NCBI RefSeq assembly: GCF_954871325.1 | Contig: NC_088777.1 | Location: 1,240,001 to 1,304,000 of the forward strand | Reading direction: 5' to 3' | Source: Gordionus sp. m RMFG-2023 | Lineage: Eukaryota > Nematomorpha > Gordioida > Chordodea > Parachordodidae | DNA length: 64,000 nucleotides | In this document: positions 24,893 through 37,500 of the stretch, piece after piece | Numbering within the stretch: the first letter of the stretch is position 1 | Layout: every line of letters begins with the position of its first letter | The notes under the pieces: generated by a model | What the model saw: the letters and a program-made list of their open reading frames with translations, nothing else | Told to the model about the DNA's origin: nothing | Databases searched by the model: none | Position numbers and translations under genes: made by a program

Positions 24893-26614
24893 ATAAATAA
24901 CATTCATGATGTATAATATGTTTCTAAAGGTTGGCATAATTTTAAAATCAATGAAATGATGTATAAAAATAAGCAGGCTTTTATAAGCCGACCCTAAACT
25001 GAACTGTTTAAAAATTTGATCTCTATTATTATTATTTAGCTAACCTAACTCAAACTCGAACCGATTTGTCGGATATGCCGTAAAGCGGTTAGAACTCTTC
25101 GATATTTTAACTTTTTTAAAAGATGATTTGATAATGATGTTTTGACTGATAAATATCACTAATTAATTTATAGATATTTTTTTTTAGCATATTTATTATT
25201 CTAACGTTACACAGCTACACAAGTTAGCATTATAAAAGTGTTACTCGTACAATATTTAATTCTTCCACTTTAATAGATACAATTTGACAGAAAAAAATTG
25301 TTTAATGAAAATTTAATTGTATATACCGTTCTATATTATTTTTTTTTTAGAGATTAGATAAGTAAAAGTTGATAACATTTTATATAATATTAATACGCTA
25401 TAAGGCGGTTTTCTTTTAAAATCCGAAACCGATAAAATTATTACGAACCGAACCTGAATCATTATACATCGGTTAGGATCCCTGAAAAAGAAGTATTCAT
25501 TTATACTAAATATATTCAATGCTAAAACAGGTAGAAAAAAAAAGTGGCAGGCATCATTAGGTGTAAGCAACGCTCCTAAAAAACCGTTATAACTTGTTGA
25601 GTCACTAAATAAAATCAAAATTAATTTTGAGTCTATAAATATTTTATCTAGAAATATCAGATGCCCGCAGACCCCGGATACTCTAGGCAAGGCCGGATAT
25701 TATCAAACCGCGATTAATAGCTGTAAATCGCAATTAAAAATCAAATGTAAATAAATTTGGTAAACAAATCATAATGGTACCGGTCGTGCAGATTTCCGAA
25801 AAATATTAAGCTACTAAAGATCCAGACAAAAAAATTATCGGTAGAATTTTAAGTAATAACGTTCCTCATGATAGGGGTCTGATGAGTTCCAGCTGTGCTA
25901 TGAAAGGGTTGAAAAAAATAAAATTACTACCTTGACTCCTGGTTTCGGAGTCTCACTAGAATATAAAAAATTGAAATATGAACTATAAATAAATAAAATT
26001 TTATAAAAATAATTATATTACAAATTAGTATAATTCTTATATTTTAAAATCGATATTATTTTTTTGATTAAGTTTTTATATGATTTACTAATATTAAAAA
26101 AAAATTGGACTTCTAATAAAATATAACAGCCACTAGGAAAAGGTTTTTCCTCGGGGAGGTAAAATGTTCACCACGTTTTTGGAATCTATATGTGATAAAA
26201 ATTGAATACCTCAGCATAGACCTTTTATAACATTTTTCTCCTTTAGGCCAAAAATTATTATTATTATTTTTTGCATTAATAATCAAGTTATAAATCATCT
26301 GTTTGAGTTTGCCAGCAGAAAGCAACAATAATGTCCAATAATTTTATTTTATCAGTTATGATTTTTTTTTTAAAAAATGCACATTAATTTATTCTAAATG
26401 TTTAATAATCATACCACAAATAAAAGTTTTAACTTCCATGCCAAGGTTAATGAATAGTTTTTACTACAATATCAAACTTATTATTAATTATTAATTAAAC
26501 ATAAATTATGACTTTTAAAAAAATAATAAATATTTTTCTATCTTTTTGAACAAAATTTATATACATTTTTTGTTTATAATATTATCTCTTACAATGGATT
26601 AATCTAACTCAAAT

Positions 26615-26760
26615 AAATGGCTGTTGCACTAAATAATTTATTGACAGGTTATTTAATAAAAATGTTTTAATCATATATATATGGACACTAACCATAATCA
26701 CTAACTGATTTATTGACAGGTTATATTTTTTTTGATTAAAATATTTTATTTAAGAACTGA
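26615..26760. repeat. Short direct repeat, left of the LINE tail
   Basis: Two tandem units containing GATTTATTGACAGGTTAT or a close variant, followed by AATAAAAATG or a variant. The same unit occurs twice at 27835-27990 on the other side of the LINE remnant. Confidence 0.5.
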
Positions 26761-27089
26761 ATATAATATCAAATAAAATAATATTAAAATTAACATATCA
26801 AATATAGGATAAAATAAAAAAAAATATTATATAAAAACGGAGGTGGGATTACAAGTTCCCAAAAACATGTATAATTATATTTTAAAATAATGATTTGTAG
26901 ATTTTGTCTTAAAAAATAATATTCTTTTGGTTCTGATGTAAGGGCTCTTATCTTATCGCCAATATTTTTTAAGAATTTTAAGGTTCCGCTTGGCATGTGT
27001 CCAAGGGAAGATATAACACGGTGTAAAAATATAATTTGTGAATTTTGAATATTTCATTGTATTTTTTTCTCGGCTATATCAACCGGATT

Positions 27090-27810
27090 AGAATTTAAAT
27101 TGGGAAAGAAGATGCATGTGAAGTCCCAAATTAAGGATTTCCCTAAAGACCAAGGCACGGAAGTTAAGCAATCTGGTCTTAAGCCATCATCTAATGATAA
27201 ATTTGTAGGCTCCAGGATGTTTGGTATTCAGGCCCTGGTAAGAGAACGGCTAATAGCTAAATTAATGGCTGCATGCCTTGCATGCCGGCCTTGACTATAT
27301 ATACAATTTAGACCATGTCTCCCTTTGGAGTCAACTAATATTTTACATTTGATGCATGTATGTGGTTGAACAATGTTAAATCCAAGTCGATGGCCTATGG
27401 AAACTCTTAATTGTTCATCTGATAAGAGGTTACCTAGGTTACGACTTGGTAATCCAATCATTCATAACCACTAGTACAGTCAGAATTCTGTAATAGTTGA
27501 ATATACTCCATAGGGGGGGGGGGGGGTTGATGAGATTATTTTGAAAAATTTTTTAATTAAAGGTTCGAAAATAGATTGGTGTGTTAAGATTTTGGGTAAA
27601 ACAGCTTCAGGTGGAGCTAAAAATACCCAAGCTGTCAAGGCTGAGTTTAAAAGGTTATCCTTAGGAGAGATAAAAGAATATATCATGGCGTTATTCATCA
27701 AACGCGATGCCAAAAATGAGGAAAGAGATAAAAGATTTAAAGGTGAGAAACCCCAATTAAAATCTTCCAGTTTATTAAAATATTTTCTAATAAACTTCGA
27801 AAAATATTAA
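27090..27810 (-). mobile_element. LINE 3' region (RT C-terminal domain), broken
   Basis: On the - strand, 27461-27228 reads LPSRNLGNLLSDEQLRVSIG, then GHRLG, then PHTCIKC, then DSKGRHGLNC and GRHARHAAIN. That is the Cys/His-rich C-terminal segment of a common invertebrate LINE type. Downstream (27228-27090), across a frame change, come DGLRPD and a W[16 protein letters not shown] stretch, the last conserved block of this LINE type. Upstream (27713-27480) is the spacer before it, with THQSIFEPLI. A poly-G run sits inside. The RT catalytic core and endonuclease are absent. Related tails are at 1.65, 16.2 and 61.2 kb. Confidence 0.65.
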
Positions 27811-27834
27811 TAAAAATGTTTAAATTTTATATGT

Positions 27835-27990
27835 ATATATTGACATTAAGCCCCTATCACTAAATGATTTATTGACAGGTTATTTAATAAAAATGATTAA
27901 ATTTTATTCCCATATCACTTTTTTATTGGCAGGTTATTTTATAAAAAATGATTTAAATTTTATATAATATTGACACTAAACCCATATCCC
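27835..27990. repeat. Short direct repeat, right of the LINE tail
   Basis: Two units with TGATTTATTGACAGGTTATT and TTATTGGCAGGTTATT, each followed by ATAAAAATG-like sequence. The pair mirrors 26615-26760 in the same orientation. Confidence 0.5.
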
Positions 27991-30900
27991 TATAACCTCT
28001 AATTTATCCTAAGTCACCACATAAGACTTTAATCATTTTACTACTCCTTACTCTGGATTAACATGTTTTTTGTTTTAATTATATTTCATCCATTTTTTAA
28101 TTCTTTCAGAATGAACATTCCTTGAGTTTGAGCCATTATTCCTTAAAATGTTACGAGATGAAGAAAAATTTACAGTTCTAAGTTTTGCCAAAACTTATTA
28201 AGATATAATTTGCGGTTTGATGGCATAATGCCACGTGTCTCCTCTCTCGTGTTAATTTACCTAACTAGTGTCAACTAAAAATCATTATCGCATTTTTTTC
28301 TTTATTATAGCTTAGTATCGATTAAGAAATGATATCGTATCGATGATTAGTAATAAGTATAGAAATCTTTTCCATCTTATTAAAAATAAACAACATCTTA
28401 AGAAAATAAGACTTATGCAATAATATAATTTTATAAAGATTTCGAAAATCAATTTCAGAATCCCCCTCCAAAAAAATTCTATATATATAATAATAGCATT
28501 CGGAAAGAGATAAATAAAAAATTACTTAATATATATATATATTTATTTTTTTTTCTGAATGTAAAATGATAGCAGACTGTTTTACAAAAACATATAAACA
28601 ATAAGAATTCAGATTCATTTTATCAAACAAGAAGCCGTGAAATAAAATTCTTTTCATCAAGAATCTAAAAAAAAAATTGGGTTAAATATAATACAATTTA
28701 CAATTCATACAAGACTCTATTATATATATGTAGATGAAATAATCTTTATTAGATATCAAAAGTTTGAGTAAGAATGTGATTTTTCCGATTTTATAAAAAA
28801 GAGATTTAAACAATTAAGAAGCGAAAATTTATGATGAGGGCACTTCTCCCATTCTGTATTAACAAATTTAATAAATATAGGGTATGCTAGCCTAGGCAAA
28901 AATTACAAAACAAAGTCAAGAGCTTAGTAAAATGGCACTGGATAATAATATCCTTGGTCAAAATGACATAAAATAAAAATACACTTTTGTTAAATGTTAA
29001 ATTAATAAATTTAATATTGTTTAGTTATTTTACTATCTAGCTATATTATACTTTAAAAGAGGGTATGTATGTCAATTTCTAAATAAATCATAAATAAAAT
29101 AAAGTTATTATATTATGTTTCTCTTAAATTTATTGGATTTGAAACGATATGTTTTATAAGGATGTTAACGAGTATGGTTAATATACATAGGCATGTATTT
29201 AAAATGTATTGCATAATTTTTTTTAAATTTTAAATTAGATTATTTACATATATAATGGTTGCAGAAAATAAAATTCTATTTGTTAATTTGAATTTATTTT
29301 TGGAAATAAATATATGTAAGGACTCCGCCCTAACAGTAATATCGTCATACCACACACATACATCCACTGCAACATTCATGTTATGTCATCACTCCTTACA
29401 TTGAAAATTCTCTAGAGGCAGGTATTCCCGTCACCCGACAATTAAAAACTTAATCACAAGGGGTTTCTATCAACTAACATTCCTTCCACGTTACAACCAG
29501 TCGGATTAAATATCTACGATAATAAAAAACTAGATGCGTCATTCTTACGCCGTGGTTGAAAGGACAGTCTTTGGTATGGAATTATACCTGTATAGATACG
29601 TTTTGAGAATTGAAAGCATAAGACTCATCCATAGCGGCCATCGAATCATCCAAACTTAAAAATTATCCTCAATTAAAAAATATACTTTTGCTAACCTTTA
29701 TTAATACCACATTAAGAAACTTAATGTTAAATGCAATTCTATTTTTAAAAAGTTTAGGTAAAAAGTCAATAAAAATCATAGGTGATCCTAGGGAAATATA
29801 TATCACAGGAAGAATATCTTTTGAGATATGTAAATCTAATTTATTTAAAACTTCAGATTTACGCCCAACAAATTAATTTTTTAAACCACCCCACAGTTTT
29901 TCTTTTTTAATTTTGTTTATATAATTTTATATTAATATTTTTTACTACGTTTTGAATATTTGAAATTGAAAATATAAATAAAAAGATAATTTTAAAAAAT
30001 ACAAAAAATTTGTAAATAAATATTCTGGAAATAAAATACAAATTAGATAAGCTTTCCACATTTGAATCTATTTTTTATAAGTAAATTTTTTTTACTTACT
30101 AAAATAATCCATACTGAAAAGTTAAAACTCAATAGAATAATAGACCTATTTAGTGTAAATTTTGACTAATATGATGATCCTTTGTCCTATTTTTTTAAAT
30201 CTAAAATTTACTATTCAGAATGGTGTTGTGTTTAATAGTGTTGTTAAAAACCCCGATTGGGGTCGATTTTAAAAAACGGCCCGATCAAGATTATAACCAA
30301 AATAACATTTTTTAAGCATAAAGATTTTGCACATAGGTGGCAGTAATGCTTGGACATCTATTTCTCAAATCTCGATGCTTACATAATATTAGTTAAGCTA
30401 AAATCTTAATTATGCCGTTTTGAAAATCGACCCAAATCGGGCTTTTTAACAACACTAGTGTTTAATAATACTATAAACGAAACGAAAGAGTGTTATTATA
30501 TTTTTTTCCACTCAAAATATTATTATTCTTTATCTTGTTTTGCCCTAATCGTCATTATAGACAGAGCTTGTTTTTATATTTTATTCACCCATTACATGGA
30601 AAAATTATTATAACAATACGTTTATAGATTATTTTATTGTTGTTTTGTTGGAAAATGTTTCGTATATGAGTACCCCTAAAAATGATAGGGCATTAAATGA
30701 TTTATTATTAATTTTTTCACTCTCCTTATGTAACGATTAATTTATTCCATATTATTTTAATGTATTTATTTGGAGAGTATTTATTTGGAGGCGACTATTC
30801 TTAATTAAATAAAATTCTATTATGCTATACAACCATGTGTGGATATGTGGTGGTTTACTTCATTCTGAGCGACCTGCATTTGGACTTGGGTACCGTAATA

Positions 30901-31318
30901 AAACACTGGGCCCATTCTCCGACAATTCAGAACCTCGAACTCTGTCGATCCTTCCCTTTCCCCAATGGTTGGACTCAACTGTCTAACTATTTCAAATAGA
31001 TTTCTAGAATTCCAAAAAAGAAAAATTAATAAGGACATAATAAGTAATGAATCAGAACATAATATGTATTGTTTACATTGTAGAAAAGAACGAGATATAA
31101 GCTGATTTAAGTTTTCATTAACAAAAAAAAGATTAATATTTATCCTGGTGAATTGATTATTTTTAAAAATACTAGAAATTAGGTACCATCGTTTTTTGCT
31201 ATTGTTTAATTGAATATATCATAATGCTTATATTTCGATTTGCTCCATTCCAACATATGCTCTACTTTAGGGTTCGGTTGTATGAATCCTGAAATGATAG
31301 GGAAATTTCTTGAAAACT
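27991..31318. other. Intergenic upstream of MAU2
   Basis: No host gene recognised. Holds one complete M3 MITE (30236-30457). Around 29316-29402 a short segment begins TGTAAGGACTCC and ends TCCTTACA, which resembles the ends of a small LTR, but no coding part of an LTR element adjoins it. The MAU2 promoter should lie just before 31319; no clear motif is seen. Confidence 0.4.
30236..30457. mobile_element. M3 MITE, complete, with 8-bp target duplication
   Basis: Terminal inverted repeats TAGTGTTGTTAAA and its inverse TTTTTAACAACACTA, then CCCGATTGGGGTCGATTTT mirrored by AAAATCGACCCAAATCGGG. Flanked by perfect copies of GTGTTTAA (30228-30235, 30458-30465). 222 bp, no ORF; hAT-type by target-site size. 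Confidence 0.75.
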
Positions 31319-31543
31319 ATGGATCCTGATCTGGAAAATACCTATTTGGTATTATTGGGGCTCTCAGAAAAATTTCAAAATGATCCATACAATAATTGTT
31401 TATTAAGTTTAAAATGTCTTAAAGCTATTTTAAATTTACCTGTTGAACCTGAAATACATTACAGTGTGTATTTGAAAATTGGAAAAATATTATATTTTAC
31501 ATATAATGATCTTGACATATCCAAAACTTATTTTGAAAAATCT
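31319..31543 (+). CDS. MAU2: MAU2 exon 1
   Basis: 75 codons, phase 0 at the donor GTAAGT. Contains YLVLLGLSEKF (human YLALLGFAEHF) and ends KTYFEKS (human SHLEKAW), the first helical repeat. It lacks the alanine-rich N-terminal extension of the human protein. Confidence 0.9.
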
Positions 31544-34500
31544 GTAAGTTAGATATAATTATTTATATCTCTTATTTTATGTTTATTTTAGTGGTATTCG
31601 AGTATAATATCCTTTTTTATTGGAGTTTATATATATTATTTTTATATTGGAATAAATAGTATTTAATACTTCCTTAGCTAGTATGCATCATACATAGGGA
31701 CCAAATATAGCTCTGCAATCTTTTTGGCAAAGATTTACCAATCTGAGGTTGATAGCATTCATTTATATTTTTTAATTTGTAATTGTTATAGGGCTCATAT
31801 CATGATGCTGAACGCTTACTGAAACAATGCATATCATTGTCAAAAGATAATTCTTTGTGGTATTCAGTATTTATTACAGAACTCTCAGTAAGTTTTACTT
31901 ACATTCTTTATTAATGAGATCTAATATTAATTGCTTACAAAAATATCCATTTTTAATTGCTGCTCATATATTTTATTTTATAAATGATAAATTTACAACA
32001 TTAAGCAAACCTATCTGAAGAAAAAAGATGTTCAAAAGTCTATAATATGCCTGGAAAATGGTATTGAATTTTCAAAGGGGTATCCATATGAACATACCAT
32101 ATTCATGCAACTGAGCTTAGCAATTGTAATTATAAATAAATTGAAATATCTTTTCAGATTATTATCATTCATCATGATTTCTTAACCCGTTATATGCCAA
32201 GTTATCTGAGATATAAAAAAATAAACTTTTTTCAAAAATTTATTTTTTTCTGTATTAATACATAAGTATAAACATATTTATATATCAAAATTTAAAAAAA
32301 AAGATTTTTGAACCTTCAAAATATCAAACATTGGGAGGTACAGGTTTGATGAAATAATTTTAAAATTTTATATGTATGAGATAGTACATCATAGCATTTG
32401 TCACATTAAACCTGACAATTGGCTTTAATTGAATTGATTTTCCTTTATTTTTTGGATTGAATCAATTGTTCATCTTGATTGTCTAGGATGGTATTACTTT
32501 TTAAGTGCATTTCCAATCAAAATTGCACAATAATTATTCTGAGTAGCAGGTGAGCAATATTCCCATCCAAGGATAAATGTATTATCCAAGTGGCTACAAC
32601 ATAAATTGTAAAAAAAAAGAAAATAGGCACCATCACCAGTTTTTATTGTTATGTCGGGCACTATAATCACATAAAAATCTAATCTAATATATCAATTCCT
32701 TCTATATAGTATGAGGTGATCGTATTTAATTGATTGATGTTAATATTTGCCTTATGCTTAGAACTCCATCACTTGACTTTTATTTATAGGATACACTCCT
32801 TGAAGCTTGCCACTGCTATTGGAGACATATGATTCCTACAACACAAAACTATCTTTTTATCTTTATAAAGACATCTATGAATTTTTTTTCATTAGTTTTT
32901 AATTCTATGGGAATTTTTTGATTTATGTGGATTTTTCCTCTACTACCTCAGCCTTTTCTCCAGCATTCTGCTTAGATTTGTAGAAGTAAAAAAAATTATC
33001 TAAGAATAGTGCATGTTCCTAAATGCTAGAAATAATAAGTGTTAATCTTTTTCAGGACTCTTATCACCAATAACTATTTAAAAAGGATACAAACAAGATG
33101 AGATAGGACCCAAACACCAAATTTTTCTGGCTTTTTTTTCGCATGTAGTTCTTTTTGGTTTAGTATCCTTGATAGGACATCATTTTTTCATCCAGACTCA
33201 ATTTTTCTTTGAATATCCCATGTTGCATATTTTGACCAATAATATCGTAAAAGTAGCCTAACCTTCACTAATTTATCAGTTTTATCAATATCAAAATTGT
33301 TGGCCAGATGTATCATATTTCTTGAAAACAATTATTAGACATTTATTTGGGATAAATTATGGACCTAATATATATTCACCTTGATTAATAATTTGCCTGA
33401 AAGCTGTTTTTAAAAAATAAGAGAATTTTTTCCTGGTTATAACAAAATCTTAAAAAAAATATTAAAATTAAAATTTAGATATCAGTTGCTTACCAATGTT
33501 TGAAAAATTGAACATAATAAACCAATATACATTATATCTTCAGGAAATGAGTAACTCTGAGGTAAATATTTAAAGAGTTATAGTTTAACTAATCATATGA
33601 GTTATAAGAAAATATATATTTTTTTTAAAGTGTTTATATGTTAGAAAAATTATAAAATCCTCAAATTTAAAAGTTGAAGCTCCAAAAAATAAAACTGGTG
33701 ATTAATGGGTTATAAGATAAGCATTAATATTATTAAAAACCCTTAAGAGCATTTGTGCAGCTTAAAATATTCTCCATCATTTTACCATATATATATTATT
33801 TTTTTAAAAAAAATAAATACAAGGTATCTCTTATAACAAATGACATCCGTAAACTGGAGGTCACTCTTGACCTACTAAATGTGTTACTCAAAAAGGTTCA
33901 GAATTCCATAAAGAAGGAAAGCTTGACACTTTACACACTTCTAATACAAATACTGCACCATTTAGTACAGGGAAAGGTATGTTTTTGAAAAAATAAATAT
34001 GTATCTGTTATAAAACCACTCACTCCCCCCCCCCCCCATATTTTAATATCTACAAGTTAATGGATGCCTCATTATCAGGATCCTATAACCCACTGTTTTT
34101 AAGAGAGTAAAATGGATAAATAACAATTTTTCAATAAAAAAAAAAATTGTCAATCATTTATTGATTCGTCATGTCAGAACAATTAAAATAACCAATAAGA
34201 GTTTAGAACTAAAAAAATATTCTCAGTTTAAAGAATTTTTTAAAAATAATTCGTTACCATGGCAGAATTTCTTCTTTAAATAAATAAACGTGCGCTGTTC
34301 GGCGGATATCGCGGAATATCGTTTAATCTTTATTTAAGCCGAAAACTCGTTACAAATCCAAAATCGACGGCGTAATTTTATACGGCACCATGCTATAAAA
34401 ATTATTTTAAATTTTTAATTTTTCAAAACATAATGATGGCCTCCTTGAATTCAACGTCAATCCAGCGGGAGAGAAAACTCCTTCACTGGGTGTGCTAGTT

Positions 34501-37500
34501 CGCTGGAATACAAAGAATTTTTTTTGGGGGGGGGGGCAAGCCTGGAAACATTGGTAAGTTCACTCTTCTTATCTCTCCAAAAATATTTAGAAAATCCATA
34601 TCTCGTGAAGCATTCTTGTTCTAAGTCACCTGAACGTGGAATCGTAAATTTGTTTTTGTTGAATGTTTATTTGCCGATTTTGTCGAATAACTTGAATTTG
34701 ATAGTTCCCCACTTGATCCTCGATAGCTATATTTAACTACCCGAACATCATCATTCTCTTATAAGTTCAAGATGTTTTAATTGTAAATAATTCTGAAGCT
34801 GATCAATTTTGCTCTATTATAATGCTTTGACACGATTGTCAATTTTTTTTTGAAATCTTGGATCTTAAAGGAGGCGCCAATACCTAGATAATTTTTTTTA
34901 GTTGTACCGCTTAGATTAAGCATTGGTCATATAATAGAATAGGTAGTCATCTCAATAGATTAGGCAGTCATATCAATGGATTAGGTAGTCATCTCAATAG
35001 ATTAGGTAGTCATCTCAATAGATTAGGTAGTACTTATATCTTATTAATCGCAGATCACAAACCGAAAATCGTAACGCAAGATTTTTTTAACGATTTCAGA
35101 TCTATCACCTATCATTTAAATGCGTTACAATTTCATTTCCAAAAAAGTAACGCCAAGTTTAACGTAGGCCCCTTTTTTTGTTCCGATACAAAATTGGTAT
35201 TTTAATCCCTGATAAGATTTCTAGCACATTACTCCGCTAACCGTGTTTTAGGGACATTTAATTTTAAGGTTTTCGTACGCGCGGCGAAATTATGTTATTA
35301 TTATCATAAGGAATCGCCAATTTTGAAAACCTTGCTTCTTAAATTTTAAAAATAATAAAAAGGCGCTGCAAAAGAATGCCGGAAAAAAACAACATTGACG
35401 CTATTTTTTGAAAACGGCTAAAAAAAAACTCGATATTTCATCCAGAAAAATCATTACTCAAAGCCCTGAAGATTTTGCTCATAGAAGGAACTAAGGTTCT
35501 AGACATCTATTAGCGAAGTCTCGAGGCTTTAGGTATTGAGTTAAAGATCGTTTAATTCGATAAGATAGAAACTTACCCGACACACTTATCATAAAATGTG
35601 ATTGCTTTAATTGAGAGTCTAGCTAACCCAATTGTCAGAAAATGGTGGGTGTGGAGGTGATGGGTGGGGGGGGGGGAGGTTGTTCCAGTTTACGATTCCT
35701 TTGCTTCCTTTTCCAAACTCTCGAGAATTTTATCTAAATAAAAATGAATATTATGTCCAAAATAAATAAAAAATAATAGATAAATGATATAAGGATCCTT
35801 ATAAAATATTTTTTTATAAAAGGGAAAATCCGTGAAACCGTACCTGAAAAAGCTTCAACAGATATTGCAAAGTTATACCTCGAGGAGTGAAGAAGATGAC
35901 GGTGAAAATTTGAATATAGATTATTATTTATAGTTTATTAATTTGGGAGTTAATATATATATGAGCAATGACGTATAATGATTACCTAGACCGACGATGC
36001 GCATTCATTAAAAAAAAGTGTGCGCACATCAACGAAAAACAGCTGGGGGACGCCATTTTTGGTGACCCCTTCTTTTTAAAAATAACATCCAATCCGGATC
36101 ACAAAATTAGGATAATATATAGTAATGTTTTTAACATAAGAATAATTACTATACATACGGGTTACCAAAAATGGCGGGTCCAGCTGATTCGCATTCCAAG
36201 AACGCTTTTAGATGCATTATAATGAGTGCGTCATCCGTCTGGGTACTACTACATGTCATCGATAATGAGGTTAAATTTTAATTGGCCCAATGTTTAAAAC
36301 AGATTTGTATAATAATAATATATATATATAGTAAATATCAGAGTTGTTAAAAGATACTTTTTAAATGTATCTAAAAACAGATACAGATACCTCTAAAATA
36401 ATATCTAGATACGGATACTTTTATAAAAAATTAATCTAGATACAGATACCACATTTTTAGTATCTAGATACTTTAACAACTCTGATAAATATACATTATT
36501 AAAAATTTTTTATCAAATATTAAATTAAAACTTCTTATATATTTATAATTAATTTGAGGTTAATCTTATTAAATGTCATAAACATTATTTAAGCTTAATA
36601 TAGACATTTTAATAGGCATAATATGCAGTGTGGAAATAAAAAAAAAATTGATTCGATTTAAATTGTGATTTAAATTAAGTTTATTTTTTGAATATCCACC
36701 TTTTAAAAGCTCTTGCCATGGTCCCTAATATCGAACACTCTTTCGAAAAAAATATCCTCTTTTATATATATATCAGCCGCAAAATTGGAAGAGTTAGATA
36801 TGCCCGCCTCACGCCCTACTCATTCATTCGCGTTATATTTATAATGATATTTTTTATATCTCCTCACTTATTATAATATTTCTTTTTGTATCTCAGATAC
36901 TTTGGATATACTGTGGTTACCCCGGCCGTACATAATTCTCATGTCTTATCTAGTAAAAACAAACATAAAATTTTATAAATTTGTATTTTTTTTTTTTAAA
37001 AAAAAAATTGCTTTAATCATTTTGCTTAAAGTCCAATCAAGAAGAATGTGAGATTTGAGTGATCACCCCCCCCTCCCATTCACTTGCTAGTCTAATCATC
37101 CCAATATGGTTTGGCCAAGTTTTTTTTGCGTGTAAAACTGAGTTACCTTCTATAAGCTAAGACCTTGAACTTGAAAATTCGGTTAAGTCATTTTATAAGT
37201 TCACCAAAGGTTAAATTATTTTTGAACATTAACCCCCCCCCCCCAATAATTAATTAATCCGCTAACCTTGAATTCATAGTGGCGCGATCGCGGATTTAAC
37301 AGCTGATTGATTTTTAAAAATCTTGTTTATTGAGATCAATTTTTATTTATTAATATCAATTTTATCTTTAATTCAAATTTTAATAATAATAATCGAAGAA
37401 ATAATGATTTTTATAAAGTATAATTGATCTCGTAAACAGATTTTTAAAATCAATCAGCTGTTAAATCGCGATCGCAATCGCGCCACTATGAATTCAAGGT

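Larger units (their letters stand above)
23468..26614. other. Intergenic, MITE-rich
   Basis: No host gene recognised. Contains an M3-related fragment (23695-23840), an M1 fragment (24003-24260) and an M2 hAT-type MITE (24718-24892). A 119-codon open stretch on the - strand at 25331-25690 has no recognisable domain and is not called. Confidence 0.5.

Noticed and set aside
25331-25690. 119-codon ORF on the - strand
   Set aside because: No recognisable domain, AT-rich phenylalanine/isoleucine composition as expected by chance.
27541-27810. 89-codon lysine-rich ORF on the + strand
   Set aside because: The opposite strand carries the LINE tail; this is its shadow.
29316-29402. Small solo LTR
   Set aside because: TGTAAGGA and TCCTTACA ends are suggestive, but no second copy, primer site or internal region was seen.
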